39,377 nt of DNA. It comes from UBA3537 sp965658025 (GTDB lineage Bacteria; Bacteroidota; Bacteroidia; Flavobacteriales; Flavobacteriaceae). Position 1 is the stretch's first letter. Every line of letters begins with the position of its first letter. Shown one piece after another: positions 1 through 8,394 of this stretch. Made by a program: the position numbers and the translations under genes. The notes beneath the pieces are model-generated. The model saw only the letters and a list, made by a program, of their open reading frames with translations, was not told the origin of the DNA and made no database searches. The DNA lies in the NCBI GenBank assembly GCA_965658025.1, contig CBFHQL010000016.1, positions 1 to 39,377 of the forward strand, in the 5' to 3' direction.

Positions 1-19
1 CTACAACGCAAAGCGGGTG

Positions 20-50
20 CAAATATAAAACCCTTTTCCAACTCTCACAA
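20..50 (-). promoter_or_regulatory. Bacteroidetes-type promoter for a gene beyond the left edge
   Basis: On the minus strand TATATTTG (27 down to 20) fits the Bacteroidetes -7 box TAnnTTTG, and TTG (50 to 48) sits 20 bp upstream as a -33 box. Just downstream the strand reads CACCCGCTTTGCG, a GC-rich stretch after the -7 box. It points leftward out of the window, so the gene it drives is not visible; from the look of the start region it could be a stable RNA, but that is a guess. Confidence 0.5.
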
Positions 51-108
51 TACTTTTTAAATTAATTTTTGAAAAAAATAAATAAATATCAATTTTAACC
101 TGTAAATT

Positions 109-2076
109 CTATAAAAAGAAGTTCCAAACAAGACCGAAACGAACCACAAAATCACGATAGGGATAGTTGGGCGCCGAGTAAAAATTGTAGCCAGTCATGG
201 CAGAATTGAAATGTTCGGCTTTTAAAAACAGGCGGGTTTGTTGAATTTTAGCGTTTATAAAGAAGTCTAAACGTGGAAAATTTCCTAAAGATTTTTGGTT
301 TTGTACATAGAATTCGGCAAGAACAGGATCGTAGGCATTCATGTTGTACGCTGTGAAATAGCTAAAAGTAACTCCCGTTTGCAAATAAAGTGCTTTGTCA
401 AAAAACTCATTGGCATAATATAAGGTGTTCCTTGTATTGATTTGGGGTACATTGAGCACTTGATCACCCTCGAGCACTTGCTGGTACATCACGGTGTTGT
501 GTAAAGCAAAGTTTTTGTATTTAAATTCTTTCTCGTATTTGGCACGTGTATAATTGACTGTTCCATCGTATTGATAGGGTTTCACGCCAAGGTTCTCTCT
601 TTGTTCAAAAAACAAATAGTTACTGATGGTGGTGTAGTCTAATGATAGAGTTCCATATTTTTTTGAATTGAGCTGAAAAGCCAATTGTTGTGTTTGTTGG
701 TTTTTGAAACTGTTTTGCCAATTGTAATTTAAGTAATCGCTTTGGTATAGGCGGTAATTGTAGTTTGCGACTGTAGAATGCGCGTTGAGCTTAATTGAAG
801 CTGACATATCTTGATTGATTTTTACATCGGCTTGTGCGTCTAAGTAATTACCCTCTAAATCCCCAGCAATATTTATTCCCAAATCGGCCGTTAGCTCAAT
901 AGGTCCAAGTTGGTTTTTATACCCCCCTTCAACTGATAATGCAGATTCTTTAAACCGATTGCTAATGGTTTGCCCATTGAGAATAACCAAAGAGTTATAG
1001 CCATAATTAAATGAATCATAATTCAATTGTGCGGATAATTTTCCTAATATTTTATTACTATAATCCGCATTAAATGAAGTATAGAAATGCTCAAATGTGT
1101 TTTTATCTGAGAGGTTTGACGATACAAATGCATCACCAAAAATAGCGGCATTTCGAGTTTGTGTGTAGTGATAGTATTTATCTTCTATATATATGGTATT
1201 TCCAATACTGATACCATTGTTTCCCAAAGAGTCCTTGACTTTCAATTGATAGTTGTGATCCAAATAAAAACGTCGTCCTTCCAAATTACTTTGTGCGTCT
1301 TCAAAAAGTGGGTCAAATAAAGAGCGGTCTAAAAATTCTTCATTGCCATTTTCAAATTCTAACAGATCTTCATCTGAAATTCCACCATTTTCCTGATTTA
1401 AAATATCTTGAGTCACCATATGCGCACGGGCATGGTATCGCTTGTTTTTGGTGTGGTAACTGGATGTGAATCTGAAATTTCCAGTGCTTGAGAGAATGTT
1501 TTGGTATTTCCCCAAAGAGCGCATCCCCTTGTATGCAATGGAAAAATTAAATTGTTCTGAAGTATTTACAGTAAAAAAAGCATCTAATAATTGTCCCTGT
1601 TCAAAGTTTGATTTAAACATCAATTCGGTGAGTGGAGTGGGTACATGATAATAATGCGTGTCGTCCACACTCATATAATTGAAGTGTTTTGCTTGAGCGC
1701 CAAAGCCAGGCAACAAATTTCGGCTTGACATGTCCCTACTCAATGTGTTGTAAGTTTGTCCCATATTATTGAAAGGTAGCAAGTCAAAATAATCTCTTCT
1801 AAGGTAATTGAATTTGAACTCTTTCTGTATAGTAAGCGTAGTGTCTACATGTACTGTATCTCGATGTCGAGAAATGATTTTGTAGTCTTCAATTTTGGCT
1901 TTTTCATTTTTTGCAACCTTTTTAGAGCCACGATCAGGTATGCTGTCCAAACCACGATCTCTAAGCTCCATTTTTCGCATTCCTCCTCCATCTGGAAGGC
2001 GTTTTTCACGATCAATTTGTCCCAAAAGGTTTTCGGAAAAAAGCAGTAAAATAAATACCAATGCGTATTTGTACAT
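109..2076 (-). CDS. Putative outer-membrane beta-barrel protein (Porin_10-like)
   Basis: A 655-aa protein with a cleavable signal peptide (about residues 1-19, hydrophobic core then LLGQ). After a short charged, low-complexity region it is rich in alternating aromatic and polar strands (many Y/F/N/Q repeats) and ends in Trp-Asn-Phe-Phe-Leu, the aromatic C-terminus typical of outer-membrane barrels. Length and texture match the Bacteroidetes 'putative porin' family (Porin_10). Role presumably passive or unknown outer-membrane transport. It is transcribed leftward and divergent from rnhB; a possible -7 box TACTTTTG lies at 2113-2106. Family assignment is by overall appearance, without a defining catalytic motif. 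Confidence 0.7.
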   Translation of the reverse strand: MYKYALVFILLLFSENLLGQIDREKRLPDGGGMRKMELRDRGLDSIPDRGSKKVAKNEKAKIEDYKIISRHRDTVHVDTTLTIQKEFKFNYLRRDYFDLLPFNNMGQTYNTLSRDMSSRNLLPGFGAQAKHFNYMSVDDTHYYHVPTPLTELMFKSNFEQGQLLDAFFTVNTSEQFNFSIAYKGMRSLGKYQNILSSTGNFRFTSSYHTKNKRYHARAHMVTQDILNQENGGISDEDLLEFENGNEEFLDRSLFDPLFEDAQSNLEGRRFYLDHNYQLKVKDSLGNNGISIGNTIYIEDKYYHYTQTRNAAIFGDAFVSSNLSDKNTFEHFYTSFNADYSNKILGKLSAQLNYDSFNYGYNSLVILNGQTISNRFKESALSVEGGYKNQLGPIELTADLGINIAGDLEGNYLDAQADVKINQDMSASIKLNAHSTVANYNYRLYQSDYLNYNWQNSFKNQQTQQLAFQLNSKKYGTLSLDYTTISNYLFFEQRENLGVKPYQYDGTVNYTRAKYEKEFKYKNFALHNTVMYQQVLEGDQVLNVPQINTRNTLYYANEFFDKALYLQTGVTFSYFTAYNMNAYDPVLAEFYVQNQKSLGNFPRLDFFINAKIQQTRLFLKAEHFNSAMTGYNFYSAPNYPYRDFVVRFGLVWNFFL

Positions 2077-2105
2077 AAAATTTTGTGCATCAAAAATTAC
2101 TGCTT

Positions 2106-2113
2106 CAAAAGTA
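2106..2113 (-). promoter_or_regulatory. Candidate -7 box for the barrel protein gene
   Basis: Minus-strand TACTTTTG matches TAnnTTTG and lies about 30 nt upstream of the start codon at 2076. No TTG lies at the expected 19-20 bp distance, so support is partial. Confidence 0.35.
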
Positions 2114-2191
2114 GGAAATTATTAGGGATTTTAATGGATTTAACAAGAATCAAAAAAAGTAATTTATATTTACAGACAAAATTTAAGTTTG

Positions 2192-2788
2192 ATGCTCAAA
2201 CATAGTGTTTCCAACAAAAAATTCGAATGTGGCACCGACGAAGCGGGTCGTGGGTGTTTGGCAGGACCTGTGACTGCTGCTGCAGTAATTTTACCCCCAG
2301 ACTTCAAAAGTGAATTATTGAACGACTCCAAACAACTTTCGCATAACAAGCGCACCATACTTCGTCCCATTATCGAAAAAGAAGCTATTGGATTTGGTGT
2401 GGCCCATATATATCCCAACAAAATAGATGAAATAAATATTTTGAATGCCTCTATTCTGGCTATGCACCATGCCATTGATAAATTAGAAAAAGTGGAGTTC
2501 ATTAGCGTAGATGGTAATCGCTTTAAAGCTTACAAAACGATCCCACACGAAACCATCATCAAAGGCGATGGGAAGTACCTCAACATTGCGGCCGCATCTG
2601 TTCTTGCCAAAACCTACCGAGACGATTATATGTCAAAAATCCATGAAGAATTCCCTATGTACAATTGGAAAAAAAATAAGGGCTACCCTACCAAAGAACA
2701 CCGCGAAGCCATCAAAAAATATGGCCCAACAAAATACCACAGAACGTCATTTAAACTCCTTCCTGACCAGTTAAGTTTTGAATTTTAA
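2192..2788 (+). CDS. rnhB: Ribonuclease HII
   Basis: A 198-aa cytoplasmic endonuclease that cuts the RNA strand of RNA-DNA hybrids, removing misincorporated ribonucleotides and primers. The N-terminal signature GTDEAGRGCLAGPV carries the first catalytic Asp-Glu pair; later acidic residues sit in SVDGNR and in KTYRDDY, as in RNase HII. Length fits the family (about 190-210 aa). I start at the ATG at 2192; an in-frame TTG three bases earlier (2189) is possible but unnecessary. The next gene starts 35 bp after its stop. Confidence 0.95.
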   Translation: MLKHSVSNKKFECGTDEAGRGCLAGPVTAAAVILPPDFKSELLNDSKQLSHNKRTILRPIIEKEAIGFGVAHIYPNKIDEINILNASILAMHHAIDKLEKVEFISVDGNRFKAYKTIPHETIIKGDGKYLNIAAASVLAKTYRDDYMSKIHEEFPMYNWKKNKGYPTKEHREAIKKYGPTKYHRTSFKLLPDQLSFEF

Positions 2789-2791
2789 TCC

Positions 2792-2799
2792 TATCTTTG
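2792..2799 (+). promoter_or_regulatory. Candidate -7 box for the propeller lipoprotein gene
   Basis: TATCTTTG matches the Bacteroidetes -7 consensus and lies 25 nt upstream of the ATG at 2824, just after the rnhB stop. A well-spaced -33 TTG is not obvious, so this is supported by the -7 box and its position only. Confidence 0.4.
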
Positions 2800-2823
2800 T
2801 TTATAGTTGATTGTTTCAAATTC

Positions 2824-5124
2824 ATGAAAAGAAAGTTTAGCTTATTTTTAATTTTAATTCTGATTTATGGTTGTGAAAATCAATTGAATCAGAAAAGATC
2901 AATTGAAGATTATATTCCCAATACAGCTCAGCTTGTGCTACGCATCAATTCCATGGATGTGTTTAAAAGTGCGTTGAAAAATAACACGCTGCTTTCCAAA
3001 ACAAAATTACAGTCCATTTTGGAATCTAATCTTGTGTCAATCGATAGCTTAAAAATATCCGGTCCCTTGTTGGTCTGTGTATCCACAGAAAACGAAAAAC
3101 CAAACTACACATTTATTGGAGAGCAAAAACACATAGACACCAAAAATTTGTTGCGCCCTGAGTATCTCTATGATAGCATTTGGGTTTTTCCCTCTACAGC
3201 CTTAAATACTAAAGAATTACCTTTAGCACATCCGTTTAAAAAACTTAGTAGCATTTTGGACGAAGATGCAACATTCTCAGTTTATGCTGCAAAAACAAAA
3301 CACCCTAAATTTTCTCTTTTTGAAAATGTCCTACTCGATTTCAATGCCTCTCCAGAAAGTATCGCTGTTAATGGAATTTACACGGACCCCAATGCTGATT
3401 GGATAAAAATGTTTGATCAAATTGCTCCAAAAGCACAAGAATTGGACAAGATTGCACCCGATGATGCGCAAAATTTAAACTCCTATGTGTTTTCAGATTT
3501 TGATCAATTTTCAGAAAATATAAAATCCATAGACAGTACGCTAACCACCACAGAATTTTTAAACTCTTTGATGGGGACAATTCAAGAAATTGGAAGTTTG
3601 AACACTACCAACGGGACAGCTATTGCCTTACATTCATTAGACATGAGCGCCACCCGAGAAGCACTTGTAGGGTCTCAAGAACAATTAAACACGTTTCGGT
3701 CTGTTCCTATTTTTAAGTTCAACAACGATACGCTTTTCCAGCAATCTTTTGGTACATTATTACCCATAATGAAGACTTCGAACTATACTATATTGGATGA
3801 TTTTTTAGTGTTTTCGGATCAAGAACGTGTTCTGGAAGATGTGATTTCTAAATACACCAATAAAAACATTTTGAATACCAATGAATCATTTCAAAATACA
3901 ACACAAAAGCTAAGTGATGAAGTATCATTCCAAACAACATTGAGCCCTGATGATTTGACCCATATACTAAACACACTTTTTGATACATCACTACCGACTT
4001 CTGATTTGGACGACTACCAAAACACTGTGGTTCAAGTTATAAAAGATGATGCTGTGGTGCACATCAATGCACAAATTGAAAATTTTAGACCAACGCAACA
4101 GCGTACTAATATAAACGAAGTGTTCAGTTTAGCACTTGACGCACCGCTTTTAGGGAATATTCAATTTGTAGAAAACCACCAAACAAGACAAAAAGATATT
4201 GTGGTTCAAGACATTGAGAATAATTTGTATTTGATATCAAACCAAGGGGTCGTTCGCTGGAAAAAAAAGCTATCTGGCGCTATTTTAGGACGAATAAATC
4301 AAGTGGATTTGCTTAAAAATGGACGTTTGCAAATGGCGTTTTCTACGCCCAATAAAGTTTATGTTTTGGATCGTCTGGGACGAGATGTTGGTGCTTTCCC
4401 CCTAAATTTTAAAGATAAAATCACAAAAGCTGTTTCTGTTTTTGATTATGATAAAAATAAAAAATACCGTTTTTTGGTTACTCAAAACGAATCGCTTTTG
4501 ATGTATGATGGTAATGGGAAACGGGTGAAAGGATTTGCCTATAAATCCGAAGGTGTTGTACATACTGCACCGCAACATATTCGTTACAATGGTAAAGATT
4601 TTATTGTTTTTGCGGCTGGAAAAGAACTGAAAATTTTGAACCGAAGAGGACAAGACCGAATTCGCGCCAAAGAACCTATAGATTTTTCTGATCAAGATAT
4701 CTTTTTTTATAACAACAAATTTACCACACTTGACACTCAAGGCGATCTTGTTCAAGTGGATATGAAGGGTCGTGTAAGCAAGCAAACTTTAGGTTTTGAT
4801 GCACAAACGCAAATCACAACCTCGAGCAGGACATTGGTTGCACAATGGGCAAATTATTTGCAAATTAAGGACAAGAAAAATACATTGGATTTTGGCAGTT
4901 ATTTACCCCCTCAATTGTTTTATTTAAATGACAAAATTCACATTGCGTTGACCGATCAGCAAGCTCAAAAAGTTACCCTTTTTGACAGTAAAGGAGCTGT
5001 TTTATCGGGGTTTCCTGTCTATGGTATTTCAAAAATTGACCTCTCCAACGCAGATAGAGATGCTGCTTTAGAGTTTGTTTGCCAAAGTGGTACAAACAAA
5101 CTGATGATGTATCAGATTTATTGA
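2824..5124 (+). CDS. Large lipoprotein with C-terminal propeller-like repeats, function unknown
   Basis: A 766-aa protein, taken from the ATG at 2824 because that start gives a clean lipoprotein signal (MKRK, hydrophobic run, IYGC with lipidated Cys); the in-frame TTG at 2797 would spoil it. The N-terminal ~400 residues form an unrecognised alpha/beta domain (begins around IPNTAQLVLRIN). The C-terminal ~330 residues contain repeated short units of the type 'YLISNQGVVRWKK', 'VYVLDRLGRDVGAFPL', 'LMYDGNGKRVKGF', 'LFDSKGAVLSGFPV', which look like PQQ/beta-propeller blades. It overlaps the convergent lipB stop by 7 bp. Likely periplasmic, possibly protein-binding; I do not recognise a characterised homologue. 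Confidence 0.75.
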   Translation: MKRKFSLFLILILIYGCENQLNQKRSIEDYIPNTAQLVLRINSMDVFKSALKNNTLLSKTKLQSILESNLVSIDSLKISGPLLVCVSTENEKPNYTFIGEQKHIDTKNLLRPEYLYDSIWVFPSTALNTKELPLAHPFKKLSSILDEDATFSVYAAKTKHPKFSLFENVLLDFNASPESIAVNGIYTDPNADWIKMFDQIAPKAQELDKIAPDDAQNLNSYVFSDFDQFSENIKSIDSTLTTTEFLNSLMGTIQEIGSLNTTNGTAIALHSLDMSATREALVGSQEQLNTFRSVPIFKFNNDTLFQQSFGTLLPIMKTSNYTILDDFLVFSDQERVLEDVISKYTNKNILNTNESFQNTTQKLSDEVSFQTTLSPDDLTHILNTLFDTSLPTSDLDDYQNTVVQVIKDDAVVHINAQIENFRPTQQRTNINEVFSLALDAPLLGNIQFVENHQTRQKDIVVQDIENNLYLISNQGVVRWKKKLSGAILGRINQVDLLKNGRLQMAFSTPNKVYVLDRLGRDVGAFPLNFKDKITKAVSVFDYDKNKKYRFLVTQNESLLMYDGNGKRVKGFAYKSEGVVHTAPQHIRYNGKDFIVFAAGKELKILNRRGQDRIRAKEPIDFSDQDIFFYNNKFTTLDTQGDLVQVDMKGRVSKQTLGFDAQTQITTSSRTLVAQWANYLQIKDKKNTLDFGSYLPPQLFYLNDKIHIALTDQQAQKVTLFDSKGAVLSGFPVYGISKIDLSNADRDAALEFVCQSGTNKLMMYQIY

Positions 5125-5819
5125 GCTAAATTTGCTTCAAAAAGCGCAAAGAAATGTTTTAGTAATTTTTCTTTGACTTGGGTTTCATCCACCTCATCTT
5201 TGTTTAACTCTACACGAAGTGAAGTAACCGCTTTACCACGAATTCCACAGGGAATGATGTTGTCAAAATAGCCCAAATCTGTATTCACATTAAGGGCAAA
5301 TCCATGCATGGTGACCCAACGGCTTGCGCGTACACCCATTGCGCATATTTTACGCGCAAAAGGAGTGCCAACATCTAACCACACCCCTGTTTCGCCATCA
5401 CTACGTGTGGCAGTAAGGCCATACTCGGCAAGGGTCAAAATGATGGTTTCTTCCAACAACCTCAAGTATTTATGGATATCTGTAAAGAAGTTTTCTAAAT
5501 CCAAAATAGGATAACCCACAACTTGTCCAGGGCCATGATAAGTTATATCGCCTCCTCTATTGATTTTGTAAAACGTTGCGCCTTTTTTTGCAAGTTGCTC
5601 CTCGCTCAAAAGCAAATTCGAAAAATCACCGCTTTTGCCAAGTGTATATACGTGAGGGTGGCTCACAAACAAAAAATGGTTTGGAGTGGGTAGACCAGCA
5701 TTTTCGCGTCTATTTTTTATTTTACAGTCGACGGTTTTTTTAAACAAATCTTCTTGATAATCCCAAGTTTCTTTGTAGTCTTTAAGGCCTAAATCTTGAA
5801 CATGAATTGTTTTATTCAT
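5118..5819 (-). CDS. lipB: Octanoyl-[acyl-carrier-protein]:protein octanoyltransferase
   Basis: A 233-aa enzyme that moves the octanoyl group from acyl carrier protein to lipoyl domains, the first step of lipoate synthesis. Visible family motifs: HPHVYTLGKSG, the loop INRGGDITYHGPGQVVGYP, the catalytic Lys in RKICAMGVR, and the catalytic Cys in IIPCGIRGKAVTSL. The length is near the usual 210-240 aa. It converges on the preceding lipoprotein gene with a 7-bp tail overlap. A TATATTTG box directly upstream (5831-5824) would give a near-leaderless transcript; this is uncertain. Confidence 0.95.
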   Translation of the reverse strand: MNKTIHVQDLGLKDYKETWDYQEDLFKKTVDCKIKNRRENAGLPTPNHFLFVSHPHVYTLGKSGDFSNLLLSEEQLAKKGATFYKINRGGDITYHGPGQVVGYPILDLENFFTDIHKYLRLLEETIILTLAEYGLTATRSDGETGVWLDVGTPFARKICAMGVRASRWVTMHGFALNVNTDLGYFDNIIPCGIRGKAVTSLRVELNKDEVDETQVKEKLLKHFFALFEANLAQ

Positions 5820-5836
5820 GGCGCAAATATACGAGA

Positions 5837-5995
5837 TTAACGGTTAGGGTTGTTCAAAATCACCAAAGCGGCAATAACACCTGGAACCCAACCACAAAGC
5901 GTGAGTATAAAGACAATAGTAAAAGATCCACAACCTTTGTCAATTACAGCAAGAGGTGGAAAAAGAATGGATAAAAGAACGCGCCAAAAGCTCAT
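5837..5995 (-). CDS. YqaE/Pmp3 family small membrane protein
   Basis: A 52-aa ORF read directly from the minus strand (begins MSFWRVLLSILFPPLAVIDK and ends NNPNR). It shows the Pmp3/YqaE (UPF0057) layout: two hydrophobic helices, the first ending in FPPLAV, a short loop with GCGSF, and a second helix containing LTLCGWVPGVIAAL. Family members are small inner-membrane proteins linked to membrane potential and salt or cold stress. It sits just upstream of lipB (start of lipB 17 bp from its stop) and could be cotranscribed. A -7 box TATTTTTG lies at 6038-6031. Confidence 0.88.
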   Translation of the reverse strand: MSFWRVLLSILFPPLAVIDKGCGSFTIVFILTLCGWVPGVIAALVILNNPNR

Positions 5996-6030
5996 ATATT
6001 TTAGATAAATTAACTGTTATATATGTTAGA

Positions 6031-6038
6031 CAAAAATA
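6031..6038 (-). promoter_or_regulatory. Candidate -7 box for the YqaE gene
   Basis: Minus-strand TATTTTTG fits TAnnTTTG, about 35 nt upstream of the start at 5995. A TTTG at 6059-6056 lies 17 bp further upstream, slightly short of the usual spacing. Confidence 0.45.
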
Positions 6039-6079
6039 CTGCAAATTCGTTACAACAAACTTAATTTTTGTTTCGCATA

Positions 6080-6109
6080 TTGAAATCCAATGCAGAGTCG
6101 TTATCTTTG
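6080..6109 (+). promoter_or_regulatory. Promoter of lysS
   Basis: TTG (6080-6082), 19 bp, then TATCTTTG (6102-6109): a textbook match to the Bacteroidetes sigma-ABfr promoter, with the lysS ATG 24 bp downstream of the -7 box. The cleanest promoter in the window. Confidence 0.75.
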
Positions 6110-6132
6110 TGGCTTAAATCATATAATCAATT

Positions 6133-7830
6133 ATGGCGCAGCTTTCAGAACAAGAACTTGTACGTCGCGAGAAACTCACAAAACTACGTGCGTTAGGCAT
6201 CAATCCTTATCCCGCAGATTTATTTCCAGTAACCCACACCACAAACAACATAAAAACGAACTTCAAAGAAGGAGATAAAGTGGTTATTGCAGGACGATTG
6301 ATGCGTAAAAAAATTCAAGGAAAAGCTGCTTTCACAGAACTGCAAGACAGCGAAGGCCGAATTCAAGTCTATTTTAACCGTGATGAAATTTGCCCAAACG
6401 AAGATAAAACAGCATACAACGAAGTCTTTAAAAAGCTTCTCGATTTAGGCGATTTTATTGGTGTTGAGGGAGAATTATTTTCCACACAAGTTGGCGAAAA
6501 AACTATTTTAGTGAAAAGTTTTAAACTTTTAAGTAAAGCTTTAAAACCTCTTCCACTTCCAAAAACAGATGCCGAAGGAAATACCTATGACGAATTTAAC
6601 GACCCTGAAATGCGTTACCGTCAGCGTTATGCTGATTTGGCGGTCAACCCGCATGTCAAAGAAGTGTTTGTAAAGCGCACAAAATTGTTTAATGCCATGC
6701 GTGATTTTTTCAACACTGCTGGATATTTTGAGGTCGAAACTCCAGTCCTTCAACCCATTGCTGGGGGTGCTGCGGCACGACCGTTTGTAACACACCATAA
6801 TAGCTTGGATATTCCACTGTACATGAGAATTGCCAATGAATTATACTTAAAACGTCTTATTGTTGGAGGATTTGATGGGGTTTATGAATTTTCAAAAAAC
6901 TTCAGAAATGAAGGTATGGACCGGACACACAATCCAGAATTTACCGCTATGGAAATTTATGTCGCTTACAAAGACTATAACTGGATGATGGAATTTTGTG
7001 AGCATCTTCTTGAACACTGTGCAATAGCGGTTAATGGAACAACAAAAGCTACTTTTGGTGGTCACGATATTGACTTTAAAGCACCGTATGCTCGTGTAAC
7101 CATGACAGACGCCATCAAAGAATTTACGGGCTTTGACATCACTGGAAAAACAGAAGAAGAACTCAGAGCAGCAGCCACAAGCATGGGGATCGAGGTCGAC
7201 GAAAGCATGGGTAAAGGGAAATTGATCGATGAGATTTTTGGCGAAAAATGTGAGGGCAATTATATTCAACCCACATACATAACAGATTATCCAAAAGAAA
7301 TGAGTCCGTTGTGTAAAGAACACCGCGATAATTCAGAACTTACAGAGCGTTTTGAGCTTATGGTTTGTGGAAAAGAAATTGCCAATGCGTATTCAGAATT
7401 GAATGACCCTATAGACCAACGTGAACGCTTTGAAGCACAACTTAAACTCGCTGACCGTGGCGATGACGAAGCAACACAATTTATAGATGAAGATTTTCTT
7501 CGTGCACTGGAGTACGGTATGCCGCCAACATCGGGAATGGGTATCGGTATGGACCGATTGATTATGTTTTTGACCAACAACGCTTCCATTCAAGAAGTAT
7601 TATTTTTCCCTCAAATGAAACCTGAGAAAAAAGCATTAGAGTTAAGTGAAAATGAAAAAGCGATTTTTGAGATTTTAAAGAAAGAAAAAAACGTTACGCT
7701 TAACGATTTAAAAGCTCAAGCAGGGCTTAGCAACAAAGGTTGGGACAAAGGCATTAAAGGATTAACCAAACAAGGGTTGGCTAAAGTATATAAAGCAGAG
7801 GATCAGCTCCTTGTCGAATTTTTAGGATAA
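6133..7830 (+). CDS. lysS: Lysyl-tRNA synthetase, class II
   Basis: A 565-aa enzyme that charges tRNA-Lys. The N-terminal OB-fold anticodon-binding domain (about residues 50-150) contains VVIAGRLMRKK and the FTELQDSEGRIQVYF strand. Class II motif 2 is FRNEGMDRTHNPEFTAMEIY and motif 3 is SGMGIGMDRLIMFLTN. Compared with the ~505-aa E. coli enzyme there is a C-terminal tail of about 60 residues (ending LVEFLG) that resembles a small helical winged domain; such tails are common in Bacteroidetes. ATG at 6133 follows a good promoter (6080-6109). Confidence 0.97.
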   Translation: MAQLSEQELVRREKLTKLRALGINPYPADLFPVTHTTNNIKTNFKEGDKVVIAGRLMRKKIQGKAAFTELQDSEGRIQVYFNRDEICPNEDKTAYNEVFKKLLDLGDFIGVEGELFSTQVGEKTILVKSFKLLSKALKPLPLPKTDAEGNTYDEFNDPEMRYRQRYADLAVNPHVKEVFVKRTKLFNAMRDFFNTAGYFEVETPVLQPIAGGAAARPFVTHHNSLDIPLYMRIANELYLKRLIVGGFDGVYEFSKNFRNEGMDRTHNPEFTAMEIYVAYKDYNWMMEFCEHLLEHCAIAVNGTTKATFGGHDIDFKAPYARVTMTDAIKEFTGFDITGKTEEELRAAATSMGIEVDESMGKGKLIDEIFGEKCEGNYIQPTYITDYPKEMSPLCKEHRDNSELTERFELMVCGKEIANAYSELNDPIDQRERFEAQLKLADRGDDEATQFIDEDFLRALEYGMPPTSGMGIGMDRLIMFLTNNASIQEVLFFPQMKPEKKALELSENEKAIFEILKKEKNVTLNDLKAQAGLSNKGWDKGIKGLTKQGLAKVYKAEDQLLVEFLG

Positions 7831-7889
7831 TTGTAATAAACTTCATTTTATAAAGTTATAGATAGTATAATTATTAAATTAATCACATT

Positions 7890-8327
7890 ATGAGAACTAT
7901 TTTAAGCGTTTTGGTTTTACTCATTAGTTTTTCTGCTGTAGGTCAACCACCTCATGAAGGTCAAAAAAGAGAAAAGCGAATGGAGAAAATGAAAAAAATG
8001 ACTCCAGAACAACAAGCAACACTTTGGTCTAAAAAAATGACACTTGAATTAGACTTGAACGAGTCGCAACAAGAACAAGTACATGCTCTAATTCTGAACA
8101 AGGTAAATAAACAAAAGGAGCGCAGAGCTAATCGGCCCAAAGAACGACCCAGCGATACCGAAATTTATCAGATGAAAGTTAATCAGTTAGATGAAAAAAT
8201 TGCCATGAAAAAAGCGATGAAATCAATCCTAACTCCAGCACAATTTGAAATTTGGGAGAAAAAAACAAAGAAGAAAGAACATATGAAAAGGAAACATTTA
8301 GAGCAGAAGAAAAAAGGTAAAAAATAA
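7890..8327 (+). CDS. Small secreted basic protein, Spy/CpxP-like
   Basis: A 145-aa protein with a signal peptide (MRTILSVLVLLISFSAVGQ). The mature part is Lys/Glu-rich and helical, with two stretches of the form 'LDLNESQQEQV' and 'AIMTPAQ'-like 'SILTPAQFEIWEKK', recalling the LTxxQ motif of Spy/CpxP periplasmic chaperones. The tail is strongly basic (repeated Lys). Function is inferred only from this composition. It is followed by a strong terminator shared with the convergent gene. Confidence 0.65.
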   Translation: MRTILSVLVLLISFSAVGQPPHEGQKREKRMEKMKKMTPEQQATLWSKKMTLELDLNESQQEQVHALILNKVNKQKERRANRPKERPSDTEIYQMKVNQLDEKIAMKKAMKSILTPAQFEIWEKKTKKKEHMKRKHLEQKKKGKK

Positions 8328-8365
8328 GTTCTGTACAATCTATATGTTTTGTCCTTGATACATTT

Positions 8366-8394
8366 AAAATCCAAACTTAAGTTTGGATTTTTTT
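8366..8394. terminator. Bidirectional rho-independent terminator
   Basis: A perfect 26-bp palindrome (8366-8391, core AATCCAAAC/GTTTGGATT) followed by a run of T to 8394 on the plus strand, and by TTTTAAATG on the minus strand. It lies between two convergent genes and overlaps the stop region of the gene ending at 8393, so it can stop transcription from both sides. Confidence 0.8.

Noticed and set aside
2797..2823. TTG start for the propeller lipoprotein
   Set aside because: It would place nine extra residues before a clean lipoprotein signal; the ATG at 2824 is better.
4402..4785. 127-aa minus-strand ORF inside the propeller lipoprotein gene
   Set aside because: Antisense shadow with no motif; the plus-strand frame shows clear repeats.
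6892..7323. 143-aa minus-strand ORF inside lysS
   Set aside because: Antisense shadow of a conserved synthetase; rich in Cys/Phe runs expected from the opposite frame.
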